Part shown: positions 53,640 to 64,000 of the stretch, piece by piece | How positions within the stretch are numbered: position 1 is the first letter of the stretch | How the letters are laid out: each line of letters opens with the position of its first letter | Assembly (NCBI RefSeq): GCF_003945595.2 | Contig: NW_024104129.1 | Location: 620,001-684,000, forward strand | Source: Pipra filicauda | Lineage: Eukaryota; Chordata; Aves; Passeriformes; Pipridae | Length of the DNA stretch: 64,000 nucleotides | Reading direction: 5' to 3' | Program-made: the position numbers and the translations under genes | The notes under the pieces: generated by a model | What the model was told of the DNA's origin: nothing | The model's database searches: none | The model's input: the letters and a program-made list of their open reading frames with translations, nothing else

Positions 53640-54600
53640 TGTTTACTACTTTATGCTGATGACGCCGCCCTTGTCGCTCACACAGAAGCAGTTCTGCAGC
53701 GTTTATCATTCTGCTTCACAAACACTGCTGAGCTCTTTGGGCTGGAAGTCAGCTTAAAGAAGACAGAAGTTCTCCATCAACCAGCACCTCAGGAAGTCTT
53801 CCATCATCCCTATATCACCACTGGCCAATAAGAGTTCAAATCAATCCAGCAGTTTAATTACCTAGGTAGCCTCATCTCCTAGGATGGTAAGATTGACAGA
53901 GAGATAGACAACAGGTTAGCAAAGGCATGTAGTGCCTTCAGAAAGCTTCATAAAAGGGTTTGGTGAAATAAACACTTGAAGAAAAGTACAAAGATCAGTG
54001 TTTACAAAGCCATAGTGCTGTCTACTCTCTTATACGGATCTGAATCATGGGTCATCTACCGTCACCACCTGCGTCTCCTAGAATGCTTCCATCGACGCTG
54101 TCTCCACACAATCCTAAACATCCACTGGTCAGATTATGTGACTGTTCTAGAACAAGCAGCAGTCACAAATATTGAGACCATGTTACTGAGAACACAGTTG
54201 CACTGGGCAGAGCACGTCTCCAGGATGAAGGACCACCGCCTCCCTAAGATCCTGCTTTATGGTGAACTTGCCACTGGCTGCCGCATGAGAGGAGCCCTGA
54301 AGAAAAGATACAAGGACTCCCTGAAACAACATCTAAGCCTTGGCCATGTTGATCATCATCACTGGTCTACTCTGGCCTCCAATTGGGAGGTCTGGAGACA
54401 CACCATCTATAACGCTGCTGATAATTTTGAGAAAGCACGCAGGATCTCTCTCAAGGAGAAAAGGCACAGCAGAAAGAATCGTGCCTTGCAGAATATACCA
54501 CCTAAGGAGTCTTTCTGCTGTACCTTTTGCAACCGGATATGCCTATCGTTCACAACACTGAGCTGCAGGAAAGAAAGCGTTTAAGAAGAAAATTCAGAGG
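53640..54600 (+). mobile_element. RTE-clade LINE, 5'-truncated copy
   Basis: This is the C-terminal part of a non-LTR retrotransposon reverse transcriptase. One plus-strand frame runs from LLLYADDAALV (the catalytic YADD box at 53652-53663) through the RT thumb to the end of the protein at 54584. Recognisable blocks in order are YADDAAL; FNYLGSLIS; an IDNRL...A...F block; YKAIVLSTLLYGSESW; LLECFHRRCLHTIL; LHWAEHVSRM; LLYGELATG; RYKDSLKQHL; a W...W motif; a basic stretch; and a terminal C-x2-C-x3-C. This order matches RTE-type elements such as Schistosoma SR2 and, more distantly, BovB. Everything upstream (endonuclease, RT fingers, most of the palm) is missing, as expected of 5' truncation during target-primed reverse transcription. 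Three in-frame stops (53829 TAA, 53880 TAG, 53964 TGA) interrupt the first third. RTE elements are rare in birds; the AviRTE family is one known case. Clade assignment is strong; family assignment is inference. Confidence 0.85.
53976..54584 (+). pseudogene. RTE reverse-transcriptase C-terminal fragment, open 202 codons
   Basis: This is the uninterrupted part of the RTE copy. It is the longest open frame in the window (202 codons) and contains STLLYGSESW at about residues 16-25, HLRLLECFHRRCLHTIL at 31-47, HWAEHVSRM at 76-84, LLYGELATG at 93-101, RYKDSLKQHL at 111-120, a Lys/Arg-rich stretch at 154-169 and the cysteine knuckle C182, C185 and C189. The final His expected of a C2H2-type knuckle is not evident. 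The frame is the same as that of the upstream YADD segment, so the copy has suffered substitutions but no frameshift in about 930 bases. The initiating ATG is internal to the original protein, so this is not an independent gene. It lacks the catalytic aspartates and cannot be active. Confidence 0.8.
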
Positions 54601-54651
54601 TATTGTGGGCAGCTTAAGAAGAAAAAAACCCTCAGTCGTTTCAACTTTGTT

Positions 54652-54688
54652 ATGAAGCTTTGTCATGGAGCTTTGTCATGGAGCTTAC
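54652..54688 (+). repeat. 13 bp tandem repeat, about three units
   Basis: ATGAAGCTTTGTC, ATGGAGCTTTGTC and ATGGAGCTTAC follow in tandem just downstream of the RTE copy. RTE elements often end in short tandem repeats, so this may mark or lie near the 3' end of the insertion, or be unrelated. Confidence 0.8.
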
Positions 54689-55019
54689 AGAAAACAACAA
54701 CACTCTGCTCTCTTCTCAGGTAGGACCATCTACCTCATCCACACATTAGACCCAGACCTTATTCTCAGAAAGGAAGCTACAGTGATTCCAATAGTTTGTG
54801 GTACACAATGCCATTCAGCCACCAAATAGACCATCTTCACCTGTAAACCACCATACTTTCCTATTCCATGCTTTGTCCTTTGTCCTTTCCTCAGTTATCC
54901 AGTTCCTCATTATTTAGTTATGAGTTCTCCTCTATTTTGGTATATTTGAGGATTTTTTTATAGGTATCAAACTAAACAAATGAAAATGCTGGAAAGAAAC
55001 CACAGATGAGAAAAGTCGG

Positions 55020-55225
55020 GCTGAACAACTAATGGGAAAAAAAAAAAAAAGAGGAATCAAGAGATAAAAGGTTCAACAAGAAGAGGTACAGTCAAAGAGC
55101 TGAGCGGAGGGAAGAAAGGGAAGTGAAAAAGAATTGGAAAGAAGAATAAGGAAAAGTATAAAGAGACAGAGAAATAAAATAATAGAAAAGGAAGTGAAAA
55201 GATCTGAAGAAAGATAACTGCTCCA
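55020..55225 (+). repeat. Purine-rich tract
   Basis: About 200 bases are dominated by A and G on the plus strand (GAAAG, GGAAG and AAGAA words), with an A14 run at about 55028-55041. It creates long low-complexity frames on the minus strand. Confidence 0.7.
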
Positions 55226-57609
55226 TGTCAAGTAAAAAGAACTGAGATGAAGTATTGCAATAAACAAATTGAAATAAAATATCAAGGACAAAAACTTATG
55301 AAAGTACACAGAGAAAACAAGTAGGCTGACAGTGAAAAACACAATTACTGAAATGAGAGCTACATTATGCTGTGACATGAGTGCACATGAGAAGGTTTGA
55401 AATATAAATAGCATTGAGAGAAGTAAGGAAGTTTTAATCCTGCATTCACATATATCTATCCCCATTACCAAAATACCACCTGTTATCTAACACAAATGTG
55501 TAGCACAGGAAGAAGCACATGCATCAAACTTCAGTGGAGTATGAATAAAATAAAAGTGATTGCAGCCATTGTAATCTTACTACCACTTCATTTTCTTCAG
55601 CTCTTGGGTGAGAGAGCAGAATTACTCTGTATGTTATTTTAGTGTTTACACTCATCCTGCTATGTCACTACGTTCTCATTGTTTAATGCAGCTATATGAT
55701 GAGTGACATATCTATAGTATTTCTCATATTAGGGTTTTTATTAAGTGATGCACTAAAATAGCAAGAAAAATCAATATCAAATGAACCTCCATTTTTAATG
55801 GTTTACTGCATCTGCTCTATCCTCTGGCTGCTATTTGGTGTAACAGGAGACTGAGATTCTTGAAATCTTTTGTGAAATTAACATCTTACTGGAGAGATTT
55901 TTTCTTGAACTTATAAATCCCATCATGCTTTGCCCTTCATTCCTACTCATCTGGACCCTGAATACCCCTTTTTATATCTGATCTCTGTTTCTGCACTACA
56001 TGTATTTTCCATTTTCTGATTATTTCTTCACTATCCCCAAGCACTCAGTTTTGTCCTATCCCATTTCTGTGACCTATGCTGTTCAACTGACCCATTTTCA
56101 GATAAATCAAATATTAGTGCAGGTACTGTTCCTTCAGAGGTGCTTTTTTTCCACAACTGTTGCAGACTTGGACACATATTCCAGAATGTTCCAGCACACT
56201 GCAAAGCCAGATGTACTGTCTGTCCATACTGTCACAAATTGATTAATATTGCAGTTGCTTAGATGGGAAACAGTTTTTTTTAGTCTGTCTTCCAGCTCCT
56301 TAGTGCACCCCCCCTTGAACCGATTCATGAGTTAGGGTGGACACACCCTGAACCTTTGCATGTTGCGGATGGCAGAGAAGAAGCTGCTGGACCACACACA
56401 GGCTCATGGGTTCTTCATTTATCAACTGGCAATTCTGGTGCACACTAGTTATGGCAATGAAGAAGAAACACTGCCATGCAAACAAAGGCCATTATATCAA
56501 CACAAACTGTACTTGTACATGTTCACAGAATTGATGGAGAAGTTCATATGCCTCCCAAATTAGGACAGACAAGTCCAAATACAAATGAAATGTGTTGTAT
56601 CTACAAATAAAAATTATCAGAGTGTATATTTGTAGCTGCATGTGTAACCAGTGTGGTGCCAACTGTAGAGAAAGTTTGTACTTCAGTGACCACTGCAGTT
56701 TATTCAAATATGACAAAGTTGGCTGAAATATTAGCTAGCATTGAGATTAATGCAGACTTGAACACCTTGAGGACTTTTATCATGTACACGTGCTCATGTT
56801 TTTCTGAAACTGCACAAAAAAGTGCCACATCAATTACAGAGGTTACAAATATTTCATAATTGTGCAGTAATGAGTTAAGATGTTTCTGCAGAAACAGAGC
56901 TACCAATGCTTTTATCCACCCTACCTATGGGATCAGAAATCCTGAGTGAACTATCCCTTGAAATAATCCATGACTTTTTTCTCAGAAGGACATAGCTAGT
57001 TCAGGAGAGCCTGAGTCTTATCTAATATGTATGCAAAGTAGATGAGCAGAAGACTACACCTGGGAATGAATTCAAAGCTAGATTATTTAGCAGAATAGGG
57101 GTACACTTAAAGAGATACCTGTGCCTTCCTCACATACTCCATGCTTCTTTTCAATTAATCGGCATCCTAACAATCCACAATCAGGTGGAAGAAGCTTTGA
57201 TGAAACAGGTGGCAGTTGCAGGCTGGAGGTAGCCGGAGTACTTGGCAAGCTGAAAGCAAGGTAGGGTGGCTTGCAAAGCTATTTGTGTGGTCAACACCAT
57301 CTGTACTACTGTGACCTGCTGTGCCCTAGCACAGTATCTGGGTCAGAATTTACACCAAAAGTGAAAAAACCCACAATTGCTTCTAGTTTAGACATTTCAT
57401 GCAATCAACTAGAAAGTTCACCTATCATTTCTGGGGCGGATACAACCAAGCTTCTGACCAAATGTCCACTGACAATGAAGCAATATAAGAGGGAATTTGT
57501 TATAGTGTTACTGCCATAATTTTTACAATCTGATAAAACCAAAATAAATCCTATCACCTTCCCCTCTCCACAATTACTGTGATTAAAAACGCAATAATTT
57601 TCTGAAACA

Positions 57610-59280
57610 CATGACAGAGGAACCAACATGGAAACATTTGCTGCTGGACTTTATGGGAGCAAACAAGGAATGTCTGGAGATATGAGGGTTGGGGGAAGCC
57701 TTGACTACAGTGACCGCAAGATCATGGAGTGCAGTATCCTGCAAGGAAGCAGCACATTGAGAAGGTTACACCCCTGACCTTCAGGACAGCTCACTTTGAC
57801 CTCTTCAGGGACCTTCATGGAATAATCGTATGGGAATGTGCCCTAGAGAGAAGAGGGGTCAAAGGATAACTTCATCCAGGATAGAGGATCCCCATGAGTG
57901 AGAAATTGAGCAAAAGGGGCTGAAGACTTGCAGGGATGAACAAGGAACTCCTACAAAAACTCATACATAAGCAGGAGATACAGATGAGGTGGAAGCAGGT
58001 ACAGGCTGCCTGGGATAAATATAAGTATGTTATCAGAGTATGCACAAATGAAATGAGGACAGCCAGGGCCCATTTGGAATTAAATATGGCTAAGGATGTC
58101 AAGGATAAAAAGAAGGATTTCATCAAATAAATCAATAACAAAAGGAATACTAAGGAAAATGTGGACCCACTACTGAATGAAACAGTTACCTTTGCAACTG
58201 AGGTTTCAGAGAAAGCTGAAATATTGAACACCTTCTTTGCTTTAGTCTTCACTGCCAAGGCCAGCCCTCAGGAATCACTGGCCCAGAAGAACAGGAAGAA
58301 GGTCTGGAGGTAGGTTGACGTTACTTTGTTTGAAGAGGTTTGGGTTAGAAATCATTTAGTCAAACTTAATATCTACAAGTCCACGGGCCCTGCCAGGATG
58401 AAATCATGAGTGCTAAGTGAACTGGAAGACATCACTGTTATGACACTCTCAATCATCTTTGAAAGGTCATGGCAGTCAGGAGAGGTGCCTAGGGACTGAA
58501 ACAAAGCAAATATCACACCCCAGTCTTCAAAAGGGGTGAGAAGGAGGACTCAGGGAACTACAGACCAGCCAGTCTCACCTCAATCCCTGGAAAGATAACA
58601 GAACAGCACATTCCAGAAGCCATTTTAAGCATATAGAAGACAAGGTGATCAGACATTGTCAGCATGGATTCACCAAAGGAAAGTTATGCTTAACCAGCCC
58701 GATTGCTTTTTATGATGGGAGAAGTGGCTGGAGAGACAAGGGGAGAACAGTGGATGTTGCCTACCTGGATTTCAGAAAGGCTTTCAACACTGTCTCCCTT
58801 GACATCTCAGGACACGAAGATCGTGGAGGGTCTTAAGTGGAGGGCACCAAAAATGATTAAGGGACTCGAGCATCTCTCTTACGAGAAAAGTCTGAGATAT
58901 TTGGACCTGTTCAGCCTTGAGAAGAGATGACTGAGAGGGGACCTTATCAATGTCTGTAAGTATCTGAAGGGATGATATAAAGAGGATGAAGCCAGGCTGT
59001 GGTAGTGCAAAGCAATAGGCAATAAGACAAGAGGCAACAGGCAGAAACTGATGCACAGAAAGTTCCAACTGAACATGAGGAAAAACTTTACTGTGAGATA
59101 AATTGAACACTGGAGCATGTTGCATACAGAGATTGTGGAGTTTCCTTCCTTGGACATATTCAAAAGCCATCCAGATACAATCCTGGGTAATGTGCTCTAG
59201 GATGACCCTGCTTGAGCGGGGAGGTTGGACAAGGTGACCTCCAGTCATTTCTAACCTCACCCATTCTATGATTCTATGAA
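57610..59280 (+). mobile_element. CR1 LINE with intact 3' end and internal deletion
   Basis: This is a sense-strand CR1 copy of about 1.67 kb. Recognisable parts of ORF2 in order are the linker region after the endonuclease (LDYSDRKIMECSILQGSS at about 57699-57752); MNKELLQKLIHKQE...WKQVQAAW (57936-58012); ELNMAKDVKDKKKDF (58076-58120); ANITPQSSKG and [13 protein letters not shown] (58500-58600); [17 protein letters not shown] (58654-58704); and [12 protein letters not shown] (58764-58799), which includes the first catalytic Asp. The frame then jumps straight to the C-terminal MIKGLEHLSYEKSLRYL...LFSLEKR (58851-58930). Roughly 0.9 kb of family sequence, including the FADD box, is therefore missing. 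The 3' UTR ends in two ATTCTATG octamers at 59263-59278, the hallmark CR1 terminus. Several frameshifts and stops make it inactive. It is 5'-truncated like most CR1 copies. Confidence 0.92.
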
Positions 59281-60455
59281 AAAGCAGCATAAAATACCAC
59301 TTTTGGTAGTCAAAACACAAACTCCTAATTTTTTTAAGATCTCGGGACCTATTTGAAAAGATCTTTAAAGATGAGTCCATATTCACCTTTAAGTTAAAAT
59401 AATTTAAAGGAAATTATTCTTCGATATATTTTACTTTGGTCACATCATACTTCAAAACCTCATTAGTCTGTATTCCACTTAGATGTGCATTGAATAAGCA
59501 GCCCAAAACTCCATTCAGTTTCTTCCAGTCTCTAATTTAAATACTTCATTTTTATAGGCTGTGTTCCAGTATACATGTGAACATTATCATCCTCACTGCT
59601 GGAACACCCCAGCAAAGAGATGTGAGTAATGATGAGGAAGAATGACAGGTCATGCTCCTCTGTGTGTTTTCCAGTATGGTTTTTTTTTCTGCAGGTGTCC
59701 TCTTGACTGTAAACTTTGCAGAGCAGAAATCATTTTTAGCATCATAGCATACATCAGATGTTTTGCTAGCTCTTAACTAAAGAATAACAAAATCACAGAT
59801 AATTATAGTCAAACTATTAAAAGGAATTAATGAAACTTTTGTGGATTAACTGTCCTCTAGTCTTCATTATTTATTCACTTTGATGTTAATTTGCAAAATT
59901 CTTTAATTCACCATAGCTTTCCCTATCATTAATGTAGATTAACAAGGTTCTACTGTAATGAAGATATTATTATCTTCCCTTGCATAAGTGCACACATTTT
60001 TCTGATTAAAAAAATGCTTTTTTAAAAAAAAATCAGAGAAATTTTAGTGGTCTTTACAGGTCTTTCAGAAGCATTGCATTCATATTGTGTCCAGTGAGGA
60101 CCACTAACAAATGACCAATCCATTTATAGATGATTAAACAGTTGTATGTCACATACACTAAAGTCGTGGATGTGAAAAACAGAAAACTAACTAAACAGCA
60201 CTTTATAAATTTTAACATAGAATAAATAATTTTTTTCCTTCTTATCAGACAAGATGCCCTTTTCTTATAACATAAATGGTTTTTTTTTCTCATTAATTCC
60301 AAATCTTACTATGCAGTTTCTCAATAACAGCATTTTAAAACAGGAGGTGTTCTAAGACAAAATTCTATATTTACAATAGAAAAGTAAGAAACATTAATAA
60401 GGGCAGTAAAAACATTGAAAGATTATTATTTGTTTTACATCCTTTGTTTTTATGT
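59281..60455. other. AT-rich stretch, possible 3' UTR of minus-strand exon
   Basis: Nothing coding. If the minus-strand exon at 60456-60721 is real, its 3' UTR would lie here. An AATAAA on the minus strand (TTTATT at 59870-59875) would serve as a polyadenylation signal about 580 bases after the stop. Confidence 0.35.
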
Positions 60456-60721
60456 TCAATATTTTTCATTTGCAGTGACTTCATGAATTTCAGACACACA
60501 TAGCTTAACAGGTGATTTTGCTTTTATATACAAAGGAAGGTTGCATGTCACAGCTTTGGCTGGTACACAATTTTCTAAATGAAAAGTGATATCAAGCTCA
60601 TGCATTTGTATTGTTTTGACTTTTGATGCATTTTCTAGCATTTGGGAAGAAATACAGGAGTTGTAAAGTCTTACTGTCTTCACAGTTGGATTTGTTATAC
60701 TACCATTCCCACAAAGATTAG
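60456..60721 (-). CDS. Possible terminal coding exon, protein unrecognised
   Basis: On the minus strand a pyrimidine-rich TTTGTGTTTTGGTTCTCTTCAG (60743-60722) forms a good splice-acceptor match. It is followed by an open frame of about 88 codons to a TGA at 60456-60458. The frame would enter in phase 1 (one base carried over). The predicted segment begins NLCGNGSITNPTVKTVRLYN and ends EIHEVTANEKY. It contains five cysteines (including NLCG, NSC, ENC, VTC and KLC) and two N-glycosylation sequons (NGS and NAS), which would suit an extracellular protein; phase 1 entry also suits extracellular modules. No branch point was assigned and no upstream exon was recognised between here and the right edge. 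I do not recognise the family. A chance frame is possible, since many frames of this length occur in the window; the acceptor, balanced composition and cysteine spacing make this the best host-coding candidate. Confidence 0.3.
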
Positions 60722-63700
60722 CTGAAGAGAACCAAAACACAAATACCACTTAAGAAATTTTACTCCTTGGGTGTCCTCTGCTGTCATGTTACCTCACTTT
60801 CAAGTTCATACTCAAGCCCAAATGTCCCAGTTGTCCAGAATAACTGTGTGTTGGCTCACACTTTCATTTGACTGCAAAACAAAGCATCTGGATTCTCAGA
60901 CAGGTATGATGTTAGGGGACAGGAGAGGTTGTCTCATGTTCAAGTCCCAGTTCTATAGACTGAGTGCAACAAGCAGTTGACTGACGCAGCAGGACTTGCT
61001 CGCACTCCTGCAGACTTGACCAACCTATATTAGCAGTATCTTGCTGCTGCTACTTTTCCAAGTGGTGTGTGATATGCCAGTGGCATCTGAATTTTTTATT
61101 CATTTTTTTTGCACTGTTTCTGCAAAAAATGAGCACACTCACCTTGTTGAAGCTTTTGGTATGGCAGCATAGTTAGTTCCCTAAGGAGGAAGAACAGCAG
61201 GGTGCTGTAGTCAGACAAGGAAGACTGTATAGGCAACACAAAGTACTTCTCAGAGGGAAATGGTAACTGCTTATTAAAGAGGAGGGAAGGGGGAAGAAAG
61301 TTTTGCAGAGTTGCTCAGCAGGTGTAGGATGCAGTCATAGCTGTATATATCTTTCACAGATAAAGAACCTTTCTGGTGCACACCACCATACAAATGAGAC
61401 TTGTGGTCCTGAAAAGCCAGAGGAAGGATAACAAATGAATTCTCTTTTGCCATATTATCGTGGATAATGGGTACGTGGGATGATGGCACATACATGGGTA
61501 CTTATGATCCACATAGGAGCCTGCTAGAAAGACCTCTCAAAATGTGAATCATATCTAGGTAGCTGGCTGATGAGACTGTATTTGACTTAGAAAACCGGGG
61601 TCAGATCAGTTGTACGTTTACAATACAACCTAAGGAAAAGGGGTGATTTTGGGCCTGAAAATAGCTGCTTATCCTGGCAACAGCCATTAACCAAGAGTTT
61701 TATCTTTCATATAGGTAGTGAGAAAAATGAGTTTTAATGGAGTAGAAGTAGAACTGCCTCATGTTATAAAATAATTTTGGCAGGTAAGAATCTGGGTTGA
61801 GGTAAAGTCTGAAGAGCTAAGATGTACAAATCTATCTTCTGTCTCTTGGAAAACAAAGGTAGTAAAAGAGGAGGCAAGTTTTTCCCAGAAGACAAAAAGG
61901 GGTTTTGATCTTAGTTCACTAAGGAGAAAAAGCTCTGAGGCACTGCCCCATGCTAGTGTCTGAGTGTTTAATGCGTAGCGACAGGAAAGTATGACATAAC
62001 AGCAACCTTGCACAGACAGCTCCAAAAGAATGTAAGCCTGGAGCTTCTACTCCAGGCTTTTGCACCCTTATAAAAAAAATGAGCAGACAGATGAGCCTAA
62101 GTGATTAGATATCACATGGCCAGCGTGTTACCAGTGCTATGCTGAATGGAGGTAGACTACAGTAGCAAAAGAAGTTGTGGGAATTAGAAATGAGTATGAT
62201 CTAAGGGGGGGGAAAAAGCAGATGGGAGATGAAGTAATTCATTTGTTTGTGGAAAGGGCTGTTCTCCTTTGTCGGAGAGTTTGTGCAAATGGCAGACAGT
62301 AAAAGAAATTTTGTGGGATAGATAATACCAGTTAGGAAAAGTCAAAAAGAGGAAAATCTTTTGGCAGTTGAAACAATATTGTTGTTATATGTCAATTAGC
62401 ATACTCCTAACTTTTAGGACGACTCATAACTTGTATCTGAATGTTATGGCTTAGCATGTCCCTACAATATGCAACCCTGAGAGCTGAAACTTTTTTGTTC
62501 TGAAATGTTTTCTGAACAACTTTTCTCCACCTTGGAGGAAAAGAGAGAATCACCTATGCTAGGAAAGATACTAAAATTATAATCTCACTTAAAAAAGAAT
62601 CAGTGTTAGAGTAGCAAGGCCCCCTAACCTGCAGCTCACAAATGAAAGTAAAGATGTGGAAGGGTTCTACTTGTCTCCATATTTGCGCTTGTTACTTGTG
62701 TGTACTTTGCAGGTCTCAGTTGATGTCAATCAGCAGAGCCTGCTATTGGTATAAGTGAAGCTGCACTAATTTATACCCACAGAGAATTAGGTTCATAATG
62801 TGTTAAATGTACTAGATTGGGAATGAATGTGGTATTGGATTTGAATTCAAAATGAGTGCAGCATCAGTTTTTTTCTTTCTTATCTGACAATTGGAAAGTT
62901 GGAGACATTGCATGTGAAAAAGAATAATGTTAGACTTATTTTGAGCAGTTGACAGACATGGCTGGAAGTCTGATATGATTAATACCTCAATAATAGGGCT
63001 TCAGTAAGTTAGTCCCAATAGACTCTCAACCTAGACAGAGTGCCAAGATACTGATAATGGTTAAGTGACTTTCATTAGATAACAAATTCCATTTTTAGCT
63101 CTGTTTTACCAAGGAGCTTTTATAATTCATTAAACTCAAAAGAATTAAGGAGGTCTCTTACACACAAGTGAGTGGAGAGGAACTGGTTGCAAGGATTTGT
63201 GAATCTCATCTCTGAGCAGAAATAGTCTGAGATATCTGCCTTCATATTCATTTCCTTAGCAACACCTTGAGAGTTTTTCCTTAAAATAAGTATTCAGATA
63301 TAGGGATTTTTTTTTTTCTTTTTTTTCTAGGGCATCTGCAGAGGTGCTGCAACACACCCAGTATAGAAAAGAGAAATGTTAAGTTTTAATGCGCATAAGC
63401 TCAGCTGCAAAGTAGGACCAAAAAGCATCACAAGCCATCAATCTTCTTCTTTTCTTTCACACCTAAAGCAGGAACATTTGTGTTCCTTTCCTTCCCCTCA
63501 TTAGACTTAAAGACAAGGAGTGTCTTTACAGTGACAGAAATCCAAATCTTCTAGAAAGACCTTGACTATAAATTCCTCCTTTCTTCATCAGCCAGCAAGT
63601 GGAGTGAAGCCCAACTTATACAACAGTATCATTCCAGGAGTTATCCTTATCCAGAGAATACAGTTCCAGGAAGAATTAATTATTGGAAATGTTATTTATT

Positions 63701-64000
63701 ACTTGTTTTACATCATATTTATGGATAGAGGAGTCAACTGAGCTGATAAGCAATTTTGCAGTAGATCCAAAAATGAGTGCAATCCTTGCCCTGGTGATGT
63801 GTCAAGGACCACTAGCTGGCAGCTCAGCAATATTTTACAGCACAGGTGCTGACTACTCCATTTTTTTATGTGGCTTTGCTGTAGACAGGTGTGCCTTTAC
63901 ACAATGGGTTATTCTGGCTCATAAGTGCATAAAACAGAGAGGTTCTTGCTGCAGTCAGAACATTATTGAATTGGGCACTGTGCATGCATGTTATTAGAAA
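60722..64000. other. Non-coding stretch to window end
   Basis: No gene or clear repeat beyond the tentative ancient remnant at 62712-62795. Minus-strand frames at 61274-61495 and 61759-62025 (73 and 88 codons) and a plus frame at 63683-63997 (104 codons) are not recognised. If the exon at 60456-60721 is real, upstream exons of that gene would lie here or beyond the right edge. Confidence 0.5.
62712..62795 (+). repeat. Possible ancient amniote repeat remnant
   Basis: 'gttgatgtcaatcagcagagcc' followed by 'gcactaatttatacccacagagaatta' resembles a very old amniote SINE/LINE tail (roughly 'tgaagtcaatggagctac' then 'ccaatttacaccagctgagga'). It is weak and heavily diverged. Confidence 0.25.

Larger units (their letters stand above)
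54601..57609. other. Non-coding stretch, mixed composition
   Basis: It contains a 13 bp tandem repeat (54652-54688) and purine-rich DNA (55020-55225), listed separately. A slightly GC-richer part at about 56300-57480 has several short frames on both strands, none recognised. The 132-codon minus frame at 55073-55471 is a Phe/Leu/Ser-rich shadow of the purine-rich strand. Confidence 0.5.

Noticed and set aside
53522..53640. Poly-T run as the tail of a minus-strand retrocopy beside the RTE copy
   Set aside because: No gene-like body or target-site duplication could be found; ordinary homopolymer.
55073..55471. 132-codon minus-strand frame resembling a multi-pass membrane protein
   Set aside because: It is the complement of a purine-rich tract, which yields Phe, Leu, Ser and Ile; no family features.
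58784..59386. 200-codon open frame on the minus strand
   Set aside because: It is antisense to the C-terminal and 3' part of the CR1 element, whose sense-strand protein blocks and terminal octamers are clear.
1..64000. CRISPR array, phage or bacterial defence cluster
   Set aside because: No regularly spaced repeats with unique spacers, no dense coding, no ribosome binding sites; vertebrate retrotransposons dominate what is recognisable.
1..64000. tRNA or rRNA genes
   Set aside because: No A-box/B-box pair with cloverleaf complementarity and no conserved rRNA segment was noticed on either strand by eye; a covariance-model scan would be needed to be certain.

Overview
This window reads as vertebrate, most likely avian, intergenic or intronic DNA. 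By eye it is AT-rich, with no dense or long open reading frames, no operon-like spacing and no ribosome binding sites. It carries several CR1 (chicken repeat 1) LINE copies. One at 57.6-59.3 kb ends in the CR1 signature of tandem ATTCTATG octamers. Overall repeat density is low. CR1 dominance with few other repeats fits a bird best, although crocodilians and turtles carry related CR1 elements and cannot be excluded from sequence alone.

Layout. 0-0.35 kb: a TATA-like element followed by a 24-25 bp minisatellite (six units), possibly part of an LTR-like or transcribed repeat cut by the window edge. 2.28-2.72 kb: an old minus-strand CR1 3' end. 7.9-10 kb: decayed ancient amniote SINE/LINE tails. 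10.45-10.98 kb: a GC-rich block ending in a (CAAA)n tract, possibly LTR or retroposed sequence. 11.4-11.7 kb: an unexplained GC-richer islet. 13.9 kb: a possible CR1 tail. 21.5-21.7 kb: an ancient L3-like tail. 27.7-28.5 kb: two CR1 fragments in opposite orientations. 31.7-31.85 kb: a (GGAA)n purine tract. 35.5-36.35 kb: two GC-rich islets unlike their surroundings, with partial open frames. 40.7-40.83 kb: a weak possible remnant of an RTE-type C-terminal zinc knuckle. 43.3-44.0 kb: pyrimidine-rich DNA. 53.64-54.6 kb: a clear 5'-truncated RTE-clade LINE copy that keeps one frame for about 310 codons, with three stops and no frameshift. 57.6-59.3 kb: a CR1 copy with an internal deletion of much of its reverse transcriptase. 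60.45-60.75 kb: a minus-strand open segment behind a good splice-acceptor-like site, the only plausible host coding exon, with the protein unrecognised.

There is no recognisable complete protein-coding gene, tRNA, rRNA, CRISPR array or prokaryotic system. The only gene products readable here are decayed retrotransposon proteins. The items most worth a second look are the RTE-clade element (a class rare in birds and linked to horizontal transfer), the possible terminal exon near 60.5 kb and the GC-rich islets near 35.5 kb. All identifications were made by reading alone; no alignment or database search was run.
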